64,000 nt of DNA from Strigomonas culicis (lineage: Eukaryota > Euglenozoa > Kinetoplastea > Trypanosomatida > Trypanosomatidae), in NCBI GenBank assembly GCA_000482145.1, contig AUXH01000024.1, positions 1 to 64,000 on the forward strand, read 5' to 3'. Below, piece by piece: positions 18,182 to 26,753 of this stretch. The stretch's first letter is position 1. Each line of letters begins with the position of its first letter. The notes below the pieces were generated by a model. That model ran no database searches. It saw nothing but the letters and a program-made list of their open reading frames with translations, and had not been told where the DNA came from. A program made the translations under genes and the position numbers.

Positions 18182-18538
18182 ATGAGCACCAACACGCAGG
18201 CGTACAGCCTCCGCACGCGCCAGCCCGTCGCCGACGTGGATGCCCTCCTGACGGAGGAGGACCTCAAAGAGAAGAAGCCGACCGGCGGCGCGGCCAACGA
18301 CTGCACGACGCGGCGCCGCGCCTGCAAAAACTGTGTCTGCGGCCGCGCCGAGCTGGAGCGCCAGCTGGAGGCGGAGGGCAAGCTCCCGCCCGAGGGCGTC
18401 GACATGCCGGCCGGCGGCTGCGGGAACTGCGCCCGCGGAGATGCCTTCCGCTGCGCGAACTGCCCGTACCTCGGCAAGCCGGCGTGGGACAACACGGAAG
18501 ATGGCAAGATTAAGCTCAACCTCACGGACGACATTTGA
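18182..18538 (+). CDS. DRE2: Dre2/anamorsin (CIAPIN1) Fe-S protein, short form
   Basis: Component of the early cytosolic iron-sulfur protein assembly chain, where Dre2 receives electrons from the diflavin reductase Tah18 (family knowledge). The 118-residue product contains both C-terminal cluster-binding motifs: C-x6-C-x2-C-x-C (ending CKNCVC, near residues 41-52) and C-x2-C-x7-C-x2-C (CGNC...CANC, near 80-94), followed by LGKPAW. The frame is open upstream, but ATG 18182 follows the pyrimidine tract and starts the coding bias. The N-terminal methyltransferase-like domain of yeast and human Dre2 (about 150-170 residues) is absent, and there is no room for it before the splice acceptor. All eight expected cysteines are present, so the protein should still bind clusters. 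Confidence 0.93.
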   Translation: MSTNTQAYSLRTRQPVADVDALLTEEDLKEKKPTGGAANDCTTRRRACKNCVCGRAELERQLEAEGKLPPEGVDMPAGGCGNCARGDAFRCANCPYLGKPAWDNTEDGKIKLNLTDDI

Positions 18539-19062
18539 AGCCGCGGAAGCAAATCGTCAGGATGCACCTAAGAGACAGAAAGGGTAGCAGGAGATGTGCA
18601 AAAAAAAAAAAAAGAAGCATACATATGATTTTCACACGTATACCTCTAGTTTTTTTTTTTTACTTCTTATTCTTTCCCTCAATGCTATACTTTTATTACA
18701 ATTAATATTACCTTGACAGAGGAAATTCTGTTTTTTTTTTCTTCTTTCAGTTTATTATATTCTTATCTGCAAAATAATAATGGATAAACACTCATTGCTT
18801 TGTTCTTCTTCTTTCTTCTTTCCCTGTGGCTTCATTGTACGTGTTGTGCCCCGTGGCCATTTGTTTCTCTTTCTGCCGTTGCGGGTGAAAACAAACAAAC
18901 AAAAGTGGACTCTTCTTCTCTCCTCTCCTCTCCCCTCCTCTTCGCAAAAGCAAACGTGAGAACAAATAGTTAACGTACCCATACACGTGAAGAGAAGGGC
19001 CTCTGCCAGTGTCTCTGAACCATCTTTAGATACCCCCACCTCCCCTCACTCCCCACGACAGC
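18539..19062 (+). other. Intergenic spacer
   Basis: AT-rich with homopolymers; a TC-rich tract at about 18907-18945 and another pyrimidine-rich segment at 19035-19055 precede the next gene. No gene seen. Confidence 0.55.
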
Positions 19063-20784
19063 ATGCGGCGGCTTGTGCCACGGCTCACCCGCGCGGACGT
19101 CGCCGAGATGCTGCTGGCGCAGGGTCGCCTCTCGGACTTCCAGATGCTCAACTACTTCAACACACAGGCGGAGCGCCAGGCGCAGCAGCCGGAGGTCGCC
19201 ACCGCTACCGCGGCGGCTGCCGCTGCGGCCACGGCGGAGCTGAGCGCGCGCGAGCAGGCGATGGCGGCCGCCGGCACGGCCAAGGCGGCTGCGCTGCGGA
19301 ACTTCGAGACGCGCAGGGACCAGGTCCGCGCGGTCATCCGCGCGGAGGGCCCGACGGCGTGGGTCGGCGAGGTCTACGGCCGCGACGTGTGGAGCGCGAC
19401 CTATGCGTCGCACCACCACTGCAGCGCGGCGGAGGGCGCCGGCGGCGCGGCGCGGCTGAGCGGCAGCTGCGTCGCAGTCGGCGGGATGGGCAGCACACCG
19501 TCGAAGGTACAGGTCGTCGCGCGCCGCGGGGACGGCGCGGGGCTGGGGCTGTACGAGCTGGCGCTCCAGCAGCCGACCGCGGTCGTGCAGCAGCCCCGGC
19601 CGCTGACGCGCGGCTTCCTCGGGCTGCAGCTGACGGACGCGGCGGCGACGGCGGTGGCCGCGCTGACGCCGGCGCAGCTCGCGGCGGAGCAGCACGTGCT
19701 GACCGCCGTCGCGTACGAGGAGCTGCTCCGCGCGATCCAGGAGGTGTGCGCGCTACACGCGACGCACCACATCCAGTACGACTCACTTGCCATCCGCGAC
19801 AAGAACGTGCAGAAGCGGCTGTCGCAGATCGCGTGCTTTAGCTACGGCATCGCCGCCCTCACGGACTACGTCGTCGGTGACGCGGAGGTGAGTGAGACGG
19901 AGAGCTGCGAGGCGCTGCTCGCGCGCATGGCGGCGCCGCGGCCCGGCGCCGCCGCGCTGCCGGAGCTGCCGCTGCTGGAGTCCCTCATGCTGAGCCTCTA
20001 CGCGGAGAGCGCCTTCTCCGACGCGCTCGACCACGCGTGGCAGATCGTGCTGGACGTGCCGCTGCACGCGCCGCGGGCGCACCGCAGCGACCCCGACCGG
20101 CTCATCCAGTACCCGTTGCTCGACCAGCTCTTCGCGGCGCCCAAGTACTACCTCATGTCGCCCAACGGGCCGCTGGAGGCGCAGGTGCTGGAGTTCGTCG
20201 CGCCGCACCTCAACGGCGTCGCGGGGGCCGCCAGCGGCGCCCCGGCGGCGGACGCGCCGCAGCTGCGTGAGATCGCCGGCCGCCTCGCGCAGCCGCTGCG
20301 CCGGCTGCTCGGCTTCCAAAGCGGCCGCGTGCGGCTGACCGGCGCCCACGTCAACCTGACGGTGGTCGCCCGCAACCTCGAGATGGACCTCACGCGCTGC
20401 CTGGAGCTCATCGAGGCGCAGAAGCTGCGCAAGAAGCCGGTGGCGTCGAACACCGCGATCGGCATCGCGCTGTACCTCTCCGAGCTCGTGACGACGCTCG
20501 CGGTGCTGTACCGCTGCACCGCCGCGCTCGTGTTCGACGAGCAGGGCCGCGGCCACCGCGAGTGGCTCGTCGCGCAGTCCTTCTGCGCCGCCTCGGAGGA
20601 GCGCCGCAAGCGCATCATGTTCGACATGATGCTGTCCAAGTCCGCGCTGGAGATCCTCAAGACGAGCAAGGACCTTGACAACTACTCCACCCACCCCGTA
20701 GAGCTTATGAACGCGACGGGCGCCGGCGCCCACAGCGCGGAGGCCAAGCAACCGCCGCCGAAGGAGGCGAAAGAGAAGAAGTAA
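19063..20784 (+). CDS. Unknown protein, 573 residues
   Basis: Not recognised. The frame uses the first ATG after a pyrimidine-rich region and has the strong GC3 bias of real genes throughout. The N-terminus (MRRLVPRLTRADVAEM) is basic and could be a mitochondrial presequence, though it soon becomes Gln/Ala/Glu-rich (residues 30-90, predicted helical). The rest looks globular and mainly helical, with repeated LxxL patterns. The last 25 residues are Lys/Glu-rich and end in EKK. No membrane segment or catalytic motif is visible. A conserved kinetoplastid protein of unknown role is the safest description. Confidence 0.88.
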   Translation: MRRLVPRLTRADVAEMLLAQGRLSDFQMLNYFNTQAERQAQQPEVATATAAAAAAATAELSAREQAMAAAGTAKAAALRNFETRRDQVRAVIRAEGPTAWVGEVYGRDVWSATYASHHHCSAAEGAGGAARLSGSCVAVGGMGSTPSKVQVVARRGDGAGLGLYELALQQPTAVVQQPRPLTRGFLGLQLTDAAATAVAALTPAQLAAEQHVLTAVAYEELLRAIQEVCALHATHHIQYDSLAIRDKNVQKRLSQIACFSYGIAALTDYVVGDAEVSETESCEALLARMAAPRPGAAALPELPLLESLMLSLYAESAFSDALDHAWQIVLDVPLHAPRAHRSDPDRLIQYPLLDQLFAAPKYYLMSPNGPLEAQVLEFVAPHLNGVAGAASGAPAADAPQLREIAGRLAQPLRRLLGFQSGRVRLTGAHVNLTVVARNLEMDLTRCLELIEAQKLRKKPVASNTAIGIALYLSELVTTLAVLYRCTAALVFDEQGRGHREWLVAQSFCAASEERRKRIMFDMMLSKSALEILKTSKDLDNYSTHPVELMNATGAGAHSAEAKQPPPKEAKEKK

Positions 20785-21169
20785 GCGCTACACAGAAAAT
20801 AAAAAAAGCAAAAGCCAAAATATAATTAATTAATCACATTTTGTTTGTTTTTCTCGAAATGTACTAAGTGCCTATTTTTGTTTGTTGTTCATTTGATCGT
20901 TGTTTTTGGTTGATTAGTATTACAATTTAAAAGATATACACATATCCTATAAGCACCCTCCTTAAAGCTAACCATACTCTCGAAACCAACGGCTTGTGCC
21001 GCTCAAACTATAAGTAGTCGCCTCGTAGTAGCCATGATAAGTGGTTGTGCGTGTTATAATCTTCTCCCATGTGTGTTATTCTCATTCTCTCATGTACTTC
21101 TTTATCCCCTCTCCCCCTTTCTCTTCATGTTCTCTCCTAAGTGAATAGTAAGCCGCGCGCGTGAGTGAA
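20785..21169 (+). other. Intergenic spacer
   Basis: AT-rich; pyrimidine-rich stretch at about 21060-21137 followed by AG dinucleotides before the next ATG. Nothing else seen. Confidence 0.55.
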
Positions 21170-21664
21170 ATGACCTCATACACGTCCGACAGCAGCGAGG
21201 ACATGCGGCCCCTGGTGGCCGCGGAGGAGCTGGCGGGGCACCTGCGGGACTGCGCGAGCCTCTTCACCTCCGTGCAGCACGTCGCCTGCTCCCTCGACAG
21301 CATCGCGCGGCGGCGCGGCCCCGCCGGCGGGCTCTGCCTGGAGGCCGCGGGCGGCGCCGCCCCGCAGGCTGACCTCGCCGCGCGGCTGCGGCAGGTCGCC
21401 GACCGATCCGTGACGGGCGTCGTGTACATTGGGCGCAGAGGTACCGGCGCCTCCGCGGCTGCGCCGCACAGCGGCGCGCACCCGCCTGCCCCCCACCGGG
21501 ACCTGGCGCAGGTGCTGGTGCGCTTCAGCTATGCGGACGCCTTCGAGCTGGTGTCCATCACGAACGCGGACCGCGACGGTACCACCGCCGCCACAGCCGC
21601 TGCCGAAGGGGAGCGGTTCGAGGCGCTGCTGCCGCTGCTGCTGTCCACCGGCCTCCTCGACTGA
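21170..21664 (+). CDS. Small unknown protein, 164 residues
   Basis: The frame begins at ATG 21170; the in-frame GTG just upstream is not a plausible start in a eukaryote. Coding bias is strong. The N-terminal residues MTSYTSDSSEDM are Ser/Asp-rich, followed by a predicted amphipathic helix (LVAAEELAGHLRDCASLFTS) and a second helix (DLAARLRQVADRS). The last third (AQVLVRFSYADAFELVSIT, then ERFEALLPLLLSTG) looks like mixed strand and helix. No membrane segment. I do not recognise a family. Confidence 0.8.
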   Translation: MTSYTSDSSEDMRPLVAAEELAGHLRDCASLFTSVQHVACSLDSIARRRGPAGGLCLEAAGGAAPQADLAARLRQVADRSVTGVVYIGRRGTGASAAAPHSGAHPPAPHRDLAQVLVRFSYADAFELVSITNADRDGTTAATAAAEGERFEALLPLLLSTGLLD

Positions 21665-22183
21665 TGGACCGTGCCCTGTACTCATTCCTTTCTTCGCTTT
21701 CTGTTCACATGCACCGCTGGTGCGGACCTGGGTGCGTCTACAGACACGGTGTTGATGACGGTGGAAGAAGAAAAAAAAGACATCTTGCTCATTAAACACC
21801 ATTATTCTCTCTTTCCATATTGAACTGGTTGTGATTACCCACACGTATGTGCGTTTTCTTCATTACTTTGTCGTATCTCTTTCTTTTCTCTTGCCTACCG
21901 ACATTTTTTTTTCTTCAGTATAAATAGCAACAAATATAATTATAAAAGCAATAACAAAAAAAAACGTTAGCCTACACAGGAACCTATAATCATAAACAAC
22001 AACAACAAAACAATAATCGATAAATAAACAAATAAATAATAATCTACAAAGGAAGAAAAAAAAAGAAAACACAATAACCGTATCGAACGTGATCATTACA
22101 TAGGGACAGCTTCTGTTCTCACATATAAACACACCCACACACAAGTAATTCTTTGGCCATCGATAACCCATCCACTGTTTACG
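21665..22183 (+). other. Intergenic spacer
   Basis: AT-rich, with CAACAACAACAA and AATAAATAAA runs near 21997-22040. Its 3' part is purine-rich on the plus strand, so the pyrimidine signal for the next gene is weak. No gene seen. Confidence 0.5.
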
Positions 22184-24139
22184 ATGCTCCTATTACTTGT
22201 CTATTTCCTTGTCTTCTGCTGCTCCGCGGCTGTGGTGTACACCTTTTTCGGCGACAACAGTAACGTGGAGGTGCAGAAGGGCTGCGGGATCGACCTCTTC
22301 TCGCAGCACACCGCGAAGGATCGGCAGACGCTGTTCGGCCCGGCGGACGGGGAGCGGCAGTGCGACGGCGCGACGGCGGCCGCGCGGTTCGCGGCCGCCG
22401 ACCTCCCCGCGAACCAGCGCGCCATCCTCGCGCTGCTGGAGGCGCACTGCTGCGTGTTCCCCGCGGAGGCGCGCCACGTGCAGGTGCTGGGCCACCCGAC
22501 CAAGTTCTACGAGGAGCTGACGCGCCGCATCCTCGCGGCGGAGCACAGCATCCTCATGTCCGCCCTCTACGTCGGCGACGGGCCGCTGTCAAAAGGCTTC
22601 ATGCACTGCATCGAGCGCAAGGTGCAGCAGAAGATCGAGAACTACGAGGCGCTCCGCGCGCAGGTGCCGGCAGGGGCGGACGCGGGCTTCAAGCCCTTCG
22701 TCGTGAACATTGTGCTGGACTACAATCGTATGCAGGACCGTCACAACCTGACGACGATGCGCCAGCTGCTCGCCCTCGCGCACGCGGCGAACGCGCAGCA
22801 CGGCGGCGACGGGCCCGACGCGCGGGCGGTCATCGACGTGCGGCTGCATCTCTTCCAGAACCCGTGCCGCTGGAACCGGCTCTTCGCGCCGGTCGGGCGC
22901 GCGAAGGAGGCGTTAGGCGTGCAGCACACGAAGCTCTTTGTCTTCGACGGCCGCGACGTCATCTTCACCGGCGCGAACCTCTCGGACGACTACTTCTCCA
23001 CCCGCATGGACCGCTACGTGGTGATCGAGCGCAACCCCCACATCGCGCGCTGGTCCGCGGACCTCGTCGAGGTGCTCAGCCGCGTGTCGCACCCCGTCGT
23101 CACGCGCGACGCCTTCGCGCGCGCGGCGGACGGCTACCCGCCGCTGCAGCAGGAACCGACCACGCTGCTGCAGCGCGTCGCGCGCTCCCTGCAGCCGCCG
23201 CAGAGCCCGTCCGGCAGCCCGGCGCAGCACCGCCGCAGCGAGCTCGTGCTGCTGCCGAACCGGTGCGGGTGCGACCCGTCCACGCAGACGGCCGCCTACG
23301 CGGCGGCGTGCCAGCGCCTGCTGCTGGACTTCGCGGCCGCTCAGCAGCAGGCGAGCGCCGCGGCTGTCGCCGAGGGCTTCTTCAGCGCGGCGGCCACGGC
23401 GGCGTACGACACGGTGCTCTTTCCGTCGGTGCAGTTCGGCCGCGCCGGCGTCTTCCACGACAGCCAGCTGGTGCAGCGCGTGCTGCACCAGCTCGGCGCG
23501 CGGGACCACCTCTTCCTGACCTCGCCCTACCTCAACATGTACGTGAACTTCGTGGAGGAGATCATCATGGACAAGAGCCACCTGCCGGGCGCCCCCGCCG
23601 CCGCCGGCGCGGCGGCGGACGGCAACCCGATGCAGAACTGCTACTTCGACGCCATCACGGCGAGCACGGAGACGAACGGGTGGAAGGGCCAGAAGGGCAT
23701 GGCCGGCTACATTCCCTTCTTCTACCTGCAGCTCGAGCGTGCCTTCTACTACCTCATGAAGAGCTACGGCTGCCTCGACCGCGTTCACCTACATGAGTTC
23801 TCGGCGAAGGGGCTCACGTTCCACGCCAAGGGCATCTGGCTGCTCAGCCGGCCGCGCGCCGGCGGGCCGCCGCCCGGCGCGGCGGCGGTCGTCGAGGCGC
23901 CGTACCTCGTTGCCTACGGCAGCACCAACTACGGCTACCGCAGTGTGCACAAAGACGTGGAGGCGGAGGTGTTTCTCTTCACCCTCGACCGCGAGCTCCG
24001 CGCGGCGCTGCAGGCGGAGCTGCGCGAGCTGCTGGCGCCGTCCACGCTGGTGGAGGAGAGCCGCTTCGTGCGCGGCGCCGCGGGGCGGTTCCAGCCGGTC
24101 GTGTCACTGCTGGCGCAGATGGGGCAAGACTTTCTGTAG
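22184..24139 (+). CDS. PGS1: Phosphatidylglycerophosphate synthase, PLD superfamily (PGS1 type)
   Basis: Predicted CDP-diacylglycerol:glycerol-3-phosphate 3-phosphatidyltransferase, the committed step to phosphatidylglycerol and cardiolipin in mitochondria. 651 residues. Residues 1-22 are hydrophobic (a membrane anchor or signal-like segment). Two phospholipase D HKD motifs are present: HTKLFVFD (His248, Lys250, Asp255) and HAKGIWLL (His547, Lys549), the second with the Trp typical of eukaryotic PGS1. The second is followed by GSTNYGYRSVHKDVEAEVFL, which matches the PGS1 form rather than PLD or cardiolipin synthase. The N-terminal stretch after the anchor, including SILMSALYVGDGPL, is also PGS1-like. 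The first ATG is used. A hydrophobic leader in place of an Arg-rich presequence is worth noting for targeting. Confidence 0.93.
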   Translation: MLLLLVYFLVFCCSAAVVYTFFGDNSNVEVQKGCGIDLFSQHTAKDRQTLFGPADGERQCDGATAAARFAAADLPANQRAILALLEAHCCVFPAEARHVQVLGHPTKFYEELTRRILAAEHSILMSALYVGDGPLSKGFMHCIERKVQQKIENYEALRAQVPAGADAGFKPFVVNIVLDYNRMQDRHNLTTMRQLLALAHAANAQHGGDGPDARAVIDVRLHLFQNPCRWNRLFAPVGRAKEALGVQHTKLFVFDGRDVIFTGANLSDDYFSTRMDRYVVIERNPHIARWSADLVEVLSRVSHPVVTRDAFARAADGYPPLQQEPTTLLQRVARSLQPPQSPSGSPAQHRRSELVLLPNRCGCDPSTQTAAYAAACQRLLLDFAAAQQQASAAAVAEGFFSAAATAAYDTVLFPSVQFGRAGVFHDSQLVQRVLHQLGARDHLFLTSPYLNMYVNFVEEIIMDKSHLPGAPAAAGAAADGNPMQNCYFDAITASTETNGWKGQKGMAGYIPFFYLQLERAFYYLMKSYGCLDRVHLHEFSAKGLTFHAKGIWLLSRPRAGGPPPGAAAVVEAPYLVAYGSTNYGYRSVHKDVEAEVFLFTLDRELRAALQAELRELLAPSTLVEESRFVRGAAGRFQPVVSLLAQMGQDFL

Positions 24140-24467
24140 CGGCGCGACCGTGTGGTGCGCACCCACGGACCTCGTCTCATAGGTAGGCGTATGGCAGACC
24201 GACATACTAAAAAGGAAACGAAGAAAAAATAAAAGACGAAACGCTCAGCACAAAACGGAACAGTACTCCTTTGTTTTCGGTTTGTTTCACATATGCTATG
24301 AAATAGCTTTTTTTTTCTTCGTGAAGAATAAAAATAATCTTCTAATGCACTCACAAAAAAACACTGTTTTTAACTACTTACGTTGTTTTTTTTTTTGTAA
24401 AGGCGAACTTTTGTTCTCTCGCTAGTCCTCCCAGAAGGAAGCATTCCTGAATAGAGACGACTTCCGC

Positions 24468-24590
24468 ATGCTCGCATACCTTTCCTACAGCGCTTCTATC
24501 TGTTCTGCCCGTACACTTTACGCTCCTGCCTACGTTCCCATGAAATTTGACGCCTTTATCCCTACGTTTTGGGAGAGAATCGTTGCGTAA
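24468..24590 (+). CDS. Possible 40-residue micro-ORF
   Basis: ATG-to-stop frame of 40 residues (MLAYLSYSASICSARTLYAP..., ending WERIVA) in a patch that lacks the homopolymers of the surrounding spacer. It is preceded by its own pyrimidine tract and AG. Third-position GC is only about half, well below neighbouring genes, so this may be chance. No family is recognised. Confidence 0.22.
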   Translation: MLAYLSYSASICSARTLYAPAYVPMKFDAFIPTFWERIVA

Positions 24591-24619
24591 CTAATAGTAG
24601 CTATGCTGAAAGATATTCT

Positions 24620-24622
<3 letters not shown>

Positions 24623-24654
<32 letters not shown>
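24623..24654. repeat. (CT)n microsatellite acting as polypyrimidine tract
   Basis: About 15 CT units immediately upstream of the PTPA gene; on the coding strand this is a strong polypyrimidine tract for trans-splicing. Confidence 0.95.
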
Positions 24655-24656
<2 letters not shown>

Positions 24657-24723
24657 GTTTGATTTTTTTTTTGGAACCACCAGATCATTATTCATATTTG
24701 TTGTTACCAACCGCTCCATCGGG

Positions 24724-26091
24724 ATGGAAGCTAAGTTTCTTGGGAAGGACAGCAAGACCACTGCTGCGTCCGCCCCCACCGCGGCGGCGGCCCCCGCCAT
24801 CTCCGAGACCGATGCGTACTACGCCATTGCGGAGTCCGAGGCGAGCAGCCACGCCCACGAAGACATGCGGCGCTACCTGAGTGAGAGCTGCGCGCCGCAG
24901 CCGCCCGGCAAGATCATCGACGGCGACCACGCGCTGGTGGACGTGTTCCGCCGCTCCGCCTCCTTCTTCAAGATCCTGACGTACCTGGAGGCGTGCGCGG
25001 AGGCGGTTGCGCGGACGCCGAACGCGGGCCGCACGACGCACCGCCTCGAGGATGCGCACCCCGTCGTGCGGTTCTTCCTGGGCGACCTCTTCCCCTTCAT
25101 GACGCAGCTCGTCGACACCATCCCCCTCGAGGACATGGCCACGCAGCGCTTCGGCAACCGCGCGAAGCGCATTTGGCACCGACAGATGGAGGCGGGCCTC
25201 GCGCCGCGCCTGCGCGTGCTGGCGGGACTGCTGCTCGGCGGGAGCGCCGAGCAGCAGTCGGTGCAGGAGCTGGCGGACGAGCTGGCCGCCTACATGAAGG
25301 ACTCCTTCGGCAACCCGGTGCGGCTGGACTACGGCACCGGCCACGAGCTGCACTTTTTCATCGTCATGGTCATCTGCCTGCAGTGCCTCGGCGACGACGG
25401 CGGCGCGCTCGTGCTGCCGTCGCCGCCGCCCGCGGCCGAGGCGGCGGCGCTGTCGGAGGGCAGCCTGCCGTCGCACTACCTGCGCGAGCGCGCGCGCCAC
25501 GTGCCGGCGCCGGCGGACATCGCGCTGCCCGGGCCGGTCGCGCCCACCGCGATGGCCGCGCGCTGCGACCTCCGCCAGCAGTTCGTCTTCTTCGTCTTCG
25601 AGCAGGGCTATCTGCGGCTCATGCGGCGGCTGCAGCGGCACTATTGTCTGGAGCCGGCCGGCTCGCACGGCGTGTGGGGCCTGGACGACTACCACCACAT
25701 CCCGTACATCCTCGGCGCCGCGCAGCTCATCGGCCGCGAGCAGCCGCACACGCTGCGGCTGCACCGCGAGCCGCCGGCGGCCGCCGACGCGATCGACGAG
25801 GTGCACGAGGAGGCGATTTTGACCAAGCACATCTGCGAGCGGCCCAAGGTGCTGCAGCACAAGGGCCGCTATCTGTACTTCGACATGGTCGACTGGATTC
25901 TCACGAACAAGATCGGGCCCTTCCACGAGCACAGCAATATGCTCTATAACATCTCCGGCGTCGCCTACTGGGAGAAGATCTACGGCGGGATGCTCAAGAT
26001 GTACGCGGCTGAGGTTCTCGCGAAGTTTAACGTGACGCAGCACCTGCTGTTCGGCCGCCACCTGCCCTGGAACACGAAGAAGGTGGAGTGA
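24724..26091 (+). CDS. PTPA: PP2A activator PTPA (phosphotyrosyl phosphatase activator)
   Basis: PTPA proteins activate protein phosphatase 2A catalytic subunits and were described as peptidyl-prolyl isomerases (family knowledge). 455 residues. The diagnostic motifs are present: FGNPVRLDYGTGHE with DYGTGHE at 202-208, and GVWGLDDYHHIPYI from 316. The last quarter, with MVDWILTNKIGPFHEHSNMLYNISG and VLAKFNVTQHLLFG, also fits. Residues 1-50 are Ala/Ser/Glu-rich, and a loop at about 230-275 (Pro/Ala-rich) is an insertion relative to the compact family fold. Start is the first ATG after the (CT)n tract. Soluble; cytosolic or nuclear by family. Confidence 0.95.
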   Translation: MEAKFLGKDSKTTAASAPTAAAAPAISETDAYYAIAESEASSHAHEDMRRYLSESCAPQPPGKIIDGDHALVDVFRRSASFFKILTYLEACAEAVARTPNAGRTTHRLEDAHPVVRFFLGDLFPFMTQLVDTIPLEDMATQRFGNRAKRIWHRQMEAGLAPRLRVLAGLLLGGSAEQQSVQELADELAAYMKDSFGNPVRLDYGTGHELHFFIVMVICLQCLGDDGGALVLPSPPPAAEAAALSEGSLPSHYLRERARHVPAPADIALPGPVAPTAMAARCDLRQQFVFFVFEQGYLRLMRRLQRHYCLEPAGSHGVWGLDDYHHIPYILGAAQLIGREQPHTLRLHREPPAAADAIDEVHEEAILTKHICERPKVLQHKGRYLYFDMVDWILTNKIGPFHEHSNMLYNISGVAYWEKIYGGMLKMYAAEVLAKFNVTQHLLFGRHLPWNTKKVE

Positions 26092-26753
26092 AAAGGGACG
26101 TGTCGCAGTGAGAGGAAACAAAATAGAGGAGTAGAGAGTCGGGGAGAGGAGAATCGTGGCCTCTGCTCTCCAGTGGCCGTTCAGTATGGATGGGTCAGCC
26201 GTTGCTTGCATGCTGAAGTAAAAAAGTTAGGAAAAACAAAACAAAACAAAAAAGAGATGATAATGTAAAGAAAAAGAAACAAGTGTAAATCGAAAGAGAA
26301 TAAATCCTCAAAAAAGTGAAGAAGACACACGCGCACACGAATGCGCTGGCGATGCTGCATCTCCAATCATTCATCTCACTTTTTGATGCTAAAGGCGAAT
26401 GCTAAATGTTGTACGCCTCACTGTCGTTGCGTTTATTCTATTTTATCCAACTTTACTACGTTCATATATTACTCTTTTCAATAGGTTTATTCTAAAGAAA
26501 AAGAGAAAGCCATATAAAGCCAATCGGATTCCTTCTTGTTCTTTTTATCGCTCTTCCTTCTCTCATGGCTTCAGTGGCTGCTTTGTCTGCCTTTTTTTTT
26601 TCTTTCACTCTTGCTTTTCTCCTCTCCCCTCTCTCCTTCGCCAGTACTACACCCCACTTAGTAAAGAATCGGGTCTCCTTCTCTGCATCACTGCCATCCG
26701 CCGCCTAAGCTCTCACTAGCGGGACATCACAGGGATCGCGCGCAGGAGTGTCC
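26092..26753 (+). other. Intergenic spacer
   Basis: AT-rich, with a long pyrimidine tract at about 26590-26641 and AG at 26643-26644. A frame starting at 26565 runs through this tract and is not considered a gene. Confidence 0.55.

Larger units (their letters stand above)
24140..24723 (+). other. Spacer with (CT)n tract and possible micro-ORF
   Basis: Contains a T-rich tract near 24385-24423 ending in AG (near 24424-24425), a less AT-rich patch at 24430-24600, then a (CT)n run that forms the polypyrimidine tract of the PTPA gene. Confidence 0.5.

Noticed and set aside
26565..26708. Short frame with a signal-peptide-like start before the gene at 26754
   Set aside because: It is translated from the polypyrimidine tract, which naturally yields Phe/Ser/Leu strings; the splice acceptor lies inside it.
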